Shown in pieces: positions 61,794 to 64,000 of a stretch of 64,000 nt of DNA (its first letter is position 1; the number at the start of each line of letters is the position of its first letter). Source of the DNA: Bacteroides thetaiotaomicron VPI-5482 (GTDB lineage Bacteria; Bacteroidota; Bacteroidia; Bacteroidales; Bacteroidaceae); NCBI RefSeq assembly GCF_000011065.1, contig NC_004663.1, positions 2,170,001-2,234,000 of the forward strand, read 5' to 3'. The translations under genes were made by a program, and so were the position numbers. Under the pieces are notes generated by a model that was given only the letters and a program-made list of their open reading frames with translations, made no database searches and was not told where the DNA came from.

Positions 61794-62999
61794 TTACTTC
61801 AATTTTGCCTTATAAGTCTTTTCCGAGAAAGTCAGATTCAGAAAAAAAGAAAGTTTCTGCTCTTTAAATCTCCCCGAATTCACCTTCAGTTGATCTGTAT
61901 ATTTCACTCCTAAAGAAAGCGTACTGCGGCTACGAAACTCAAAATTAAGTCCGGTACTCAGATAATAATTCGTTGTCGTCTTATCATGCACTGAAATATA
62001 TGAGTTGCCCATACCTGCTCCAAGCAATAAGCGTACCGGTTTACTATAAGGGTTCCCCAATGTATAGCTGCCTCCCAACATCAAACGATGTTGATTACGA
62101 AAACTTATACTGGAATGCGAAGACTCCAGCCGGCTCCAGTCAACAAATTTATAGTCGATGGAAGCCATCCAGCGCAACGTAGTATAAGACGCTCCGAATC
62201 CGATAAACTGCGGCAAACAAGTACGATACTTTTTTCCTTTTTCTTCAATGCTTCCGCTGGAACTGCTACTGCTCACCACATGATCATTATCCTGCATCAA
62301 GTCTTGAGAATATCCATATACGACTCCTGCTACCGCCGAACGGTAATGATCCAACTTATAGGTATACTGTAATCCGAAATCGGCATAAATCGTATGTTTA
62401 TGCGAACTATTACTTTCTGTTGCACTCCCTTGAGTTTCTGTTTGTGAAATACTTCCTCCCACATAAGAAAAGTTTGCACCCAGTGAAAGCCCTTTCCACA
62501 GTTCGTGCGCAACGCTGATACCCATTTTGGATAACCCTCCCTCACCTTGGAAAAGTGAAGTCACCGTACTTCCGTCCGTACCCGCCACATCCTGATCGAG
62601 CGAGATGGCATACCCTACACTACTGACAGGAGCCATAAAAATAGCTCCATACCAACGGGGGGCTATACGGAATCCAACAGCCAAATTATTAAGATTACCA
62701 TTCAGAGAATGATTGCTCGCTCCTGACTGTGAATATTTCAGATAAGACCCGCTGACACCCAAATCGAAAAAGAAATACTGCGGCAATAATCCCGTTAAAG
62801 AAGCCGGATTGGCACTATTAATCACATTTTCTCCACGCAATGCAATGCCGACTCCACCCAAACCGGAATAAATTCCGCCTTCTCCGGTGGACAATTCACC
62901 GAGTCCGAACATGGAAACCGGAGAACTCGTCATATTTTGGGCAGCTACATTCAATAAGTTCGCACCTAGTATAAGGATAGATAAAACTCTTCTTTTCAT
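61794..62999 (-). CDS. Outer-membrane beta-barrel protein (FadL/PorV-like)
   Basis: 401 aa, signal peptide ending NVAAQ. Starts SSPVSMFGLGELSTGEGG and GVGIALRGENVINSANPASL, the usual beginning of FadL/OmpP1-like barrels in Bacteroidetes. Alternating hydrophobic strands ending in aromatic residues continue to the C-terminal LSFFLNLTFSEK. The ATG overlaps the stop of the upstream DUF4270-like gene by ATGA, so the two are coupled. Function in secretion or lipid handling is only a family-level guess. Confidence 0.8.
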   Translation of the reverse strand: MKRRVLSILILGANLLNVAAQNMTSSPVSMFGLGELSTGEGGIYSGLGGVGIALRGENVINSANPASLTGLLPQYFFFDLGVSGSYLKYSQSGASNHSLNGNLNNLAVGFRIAPRWYGAIFMAPVSSVGYAISLDQDVAGTDGSTVTSLFQGEGGLSKMGISVAHELWKGLSLGANFSYVGGSISQTETQGSATESNSSHKHTIYADFGLQYTYKLDHYRSAVAGVVYGYSQDLMQDNDHVVSSSSSSGSIEEKGKKYRTCLPQFIGFGASYTTLRWMASIDYKFVDWSRLESSHSSISFRNQHRLMLGGSYTLGNPYSKPVRLLLGAGMGNSYISVHDKTTTNYYLSTGLNFEFRSRSTLSLGVKYTDQLKVNSGRFKEQKLSFFLNLTFSEKTYKAKLK

Positions 63000-64000
63000 T
63001 TCGTATATGTCTTATAATAAATAGTGAGTGATACATTATTATCATGGTCATTCACAGGGTGTTTGCTATCTCCCAGCACCACTCCCTGAACGGTATTATA
63101 AAAAGCATTGTCAGAGAGGAATATTTGCAGTTTCTCACGGCTCTCCCCCGCTGTCCCCAGATTATTCTGAATAAACGAGGTGATATCAAACGAATAGTGA
63201 GTATCTTCATAATAGACATTATCTTCCACCAGGCTTCCCGTTTGTACGGTATTTCCCGAGATGTCAGTAATGACACTCTGAGTGGCGTTATTCTGGTCTG
63301 CCGTATAAAGAGACAACGATTTCGGTAATGGATACTTTCCGTTATACGTACCTTTGATAGGATATAGCTTGAGTACTGCACTTTCAATGGAAACAAGCCT
63401 TCCGGTCTGATTCAGATTATTCAGATAGGGAAATTCGACATTGATATACATACCGGTCAGCCCTTGCAGATACACCTGATGTTCGCTCTCGGAAGAAGGC
63501 AGTTCATAATCTGTTCCTGCCTTGAGATTCTCCAAAGGAGTATTAGTACGGTCATGTTCCACCTTGGTGTAGTTCAGTGAAGTGCTGGCATTGAACACTA
63601 AGGTCTGTTCCGTAGGCTTCTCTTTCAGTTCATGATAATAAAGGGTAATACAAAAACTCGAATCGTTCACCTGAAAGCCGTTAATGCACGTCCCGTTTTC
63701 ATCGGGAATAAAAGCTATTCCTTTGAAGAAAGCCCGGAAACGATCCTGAGACTCCATACATTCATCATCTTCCAGCATTAAATTAAACCACTTCTTTCCC
63801 CATTCGTCAGGCAGGCGCGTTTCATGTAACTCGTTCCGATAGCCGGGTGTAGGACGTATAGAAACAGAACCAAGATGATTATTCTGATTATAGCTAACGT
63901 TGGTCTTATTAAACAGGTAACCGTTATCTTCCAGAGAGAGTCCTTGCGATAAACTATATAAGTCAATACGATGATAGACCAGTGTATCCCCCAGATAATC
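62996..64000 (-). CDS. DUF4270-like lipoprotein, 3' part (5' end outside window)
   Basis: The frame is open without a stop from 62996 to the window edge, giving at least 335 residues. An internal ATG at 63778 is not the start, since codons upstream (for example PDEWGKKWFN, RPTPGYRNELHET) continue the same frame. The sequence is beta-rich with repeated LYYHELKEKPTEQ / LTIYYKTYTK strands, as in DUF4270 proteins of Bacteroidetes, which are usually lipoproteins of about 450-550 aa. It is coupled to the barrel gene by a 4-bp overlap. Function unknown. Confidence 0.75.
   Translation of the reverse strand, partial: DYLGDTLVYHRIDLYSLSQGLSLEDNGYLFNKTNVSYNQNNHLGSVSIRPTPGYRNELHETRLPDEWGKKWFNLMLEDDECMESQDRFRAFFKGIAFIPDENGTCINGFQVNDSSFCITLYYHELKEKPTEQTLVFNASTSLNYTKVEHDRTNTPLENLKAGTDYELPSSESEHQVYLQGLTGMYINVEFPYLNNLNQTGRLVSIESAVLKLYPIKGTYNGKYPLPKSLSLYTADQNNATQSVITDISGNTVQTGSLVEDNVYYEDTHYSFDITSFIQNNLGTAGESREKLQIFLSDNAFYNTVQGVVLGDSKHPVNDHDNNVSLTIYYKTYTK

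Noticed and set aside
63778..63966. Separate small gene upstream of the 260-aa DUF4270-like frame
   Set aside because: The DUF4270-like frame itself stays open through this stretch to the window edge, so the small frame is a shadow and no frameshift is needed.

Overview
The window looks like a Bacteroides chromosome, most likely Bacteroides thetaiotaomicron. It has SusC/SusD pairs, lipoprotein glycan-binding proteins and dense glycoside hydrolase sets, and promoters carry TAnnTTTG-type -7 boxes. The gene order from 630 to 16087 matches, from memory, the characterised levan/fructan locus BT1757-BT1765, and later genes fit BT1766 onward. These locus tags are recollection, not a database match.

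Layout. 1-444 is the 3' end of an IS110-family transposase. 630-16087 is the fructan utilisation locus: fructokinase, inner-membrane sugar transporter, three GH32 enzymes, a surface glycan-binding protein, SusD and SusC on the minus strand, and an aldose-epimerase-like gene on the plus strand. Three transcription units share an upstream element placed 38 bp from the -7 box. 16211-19368 is a compact RNA-biology module: a Ro60/TROVE protein, a divergent WYL regulator, a perfect inverted repeat between their promoters, and three tandem tRNA-like RNAs downstream of Ro60 that look like bacterial Y RNAs. 19544-25074 holds a GH2-GH92 pair, followed by an unusual membrane-spanning SARP-like regulator (25291-27858).

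28.1-57.9 kb is a second, larger polysaccharide utilisation locus: SusC/D, a BACON/leucine-rich-repeat lipoprotein, two stand-alone GH99/GH71-like proteins plus a GH99-like/GH43 fusion, GH2, GH95 with an inserted discoidin-like domain, two GH3 and a sialate-O-acetylesterase-like esterase. It is bracketed by inverted repeats of about 520 bp. Each copy carries its own promoter, a short transcribed region of about 170 nt and an intrinsic terminator, so they look like paralogous small-RNA genes pointing into the locus. Glycan target: unknown; the enzyme set suggests a branched, acetylated glycan with alpha-L-fucosyl- or galactosyl-type caps.

57954-64000 is housekeeping-like: patatin phospholipase overlapping a Kef-type antiporter, a hypothetical gene, an outer-membrane barrel protein and a DUF4270-like gene that runs off the window.

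Most notable: (1) the Ro60/Y-RNA/WYL module, (2) two intercistronic arrays of 22-bp units made of short dyads with the same geometry but different sequences, and a third 22-bp-periodic dyad set inside the inverted repeats, (3) the inverted small-RNA repeats around a whole locus, (4) the shared levan-locus promoter element.
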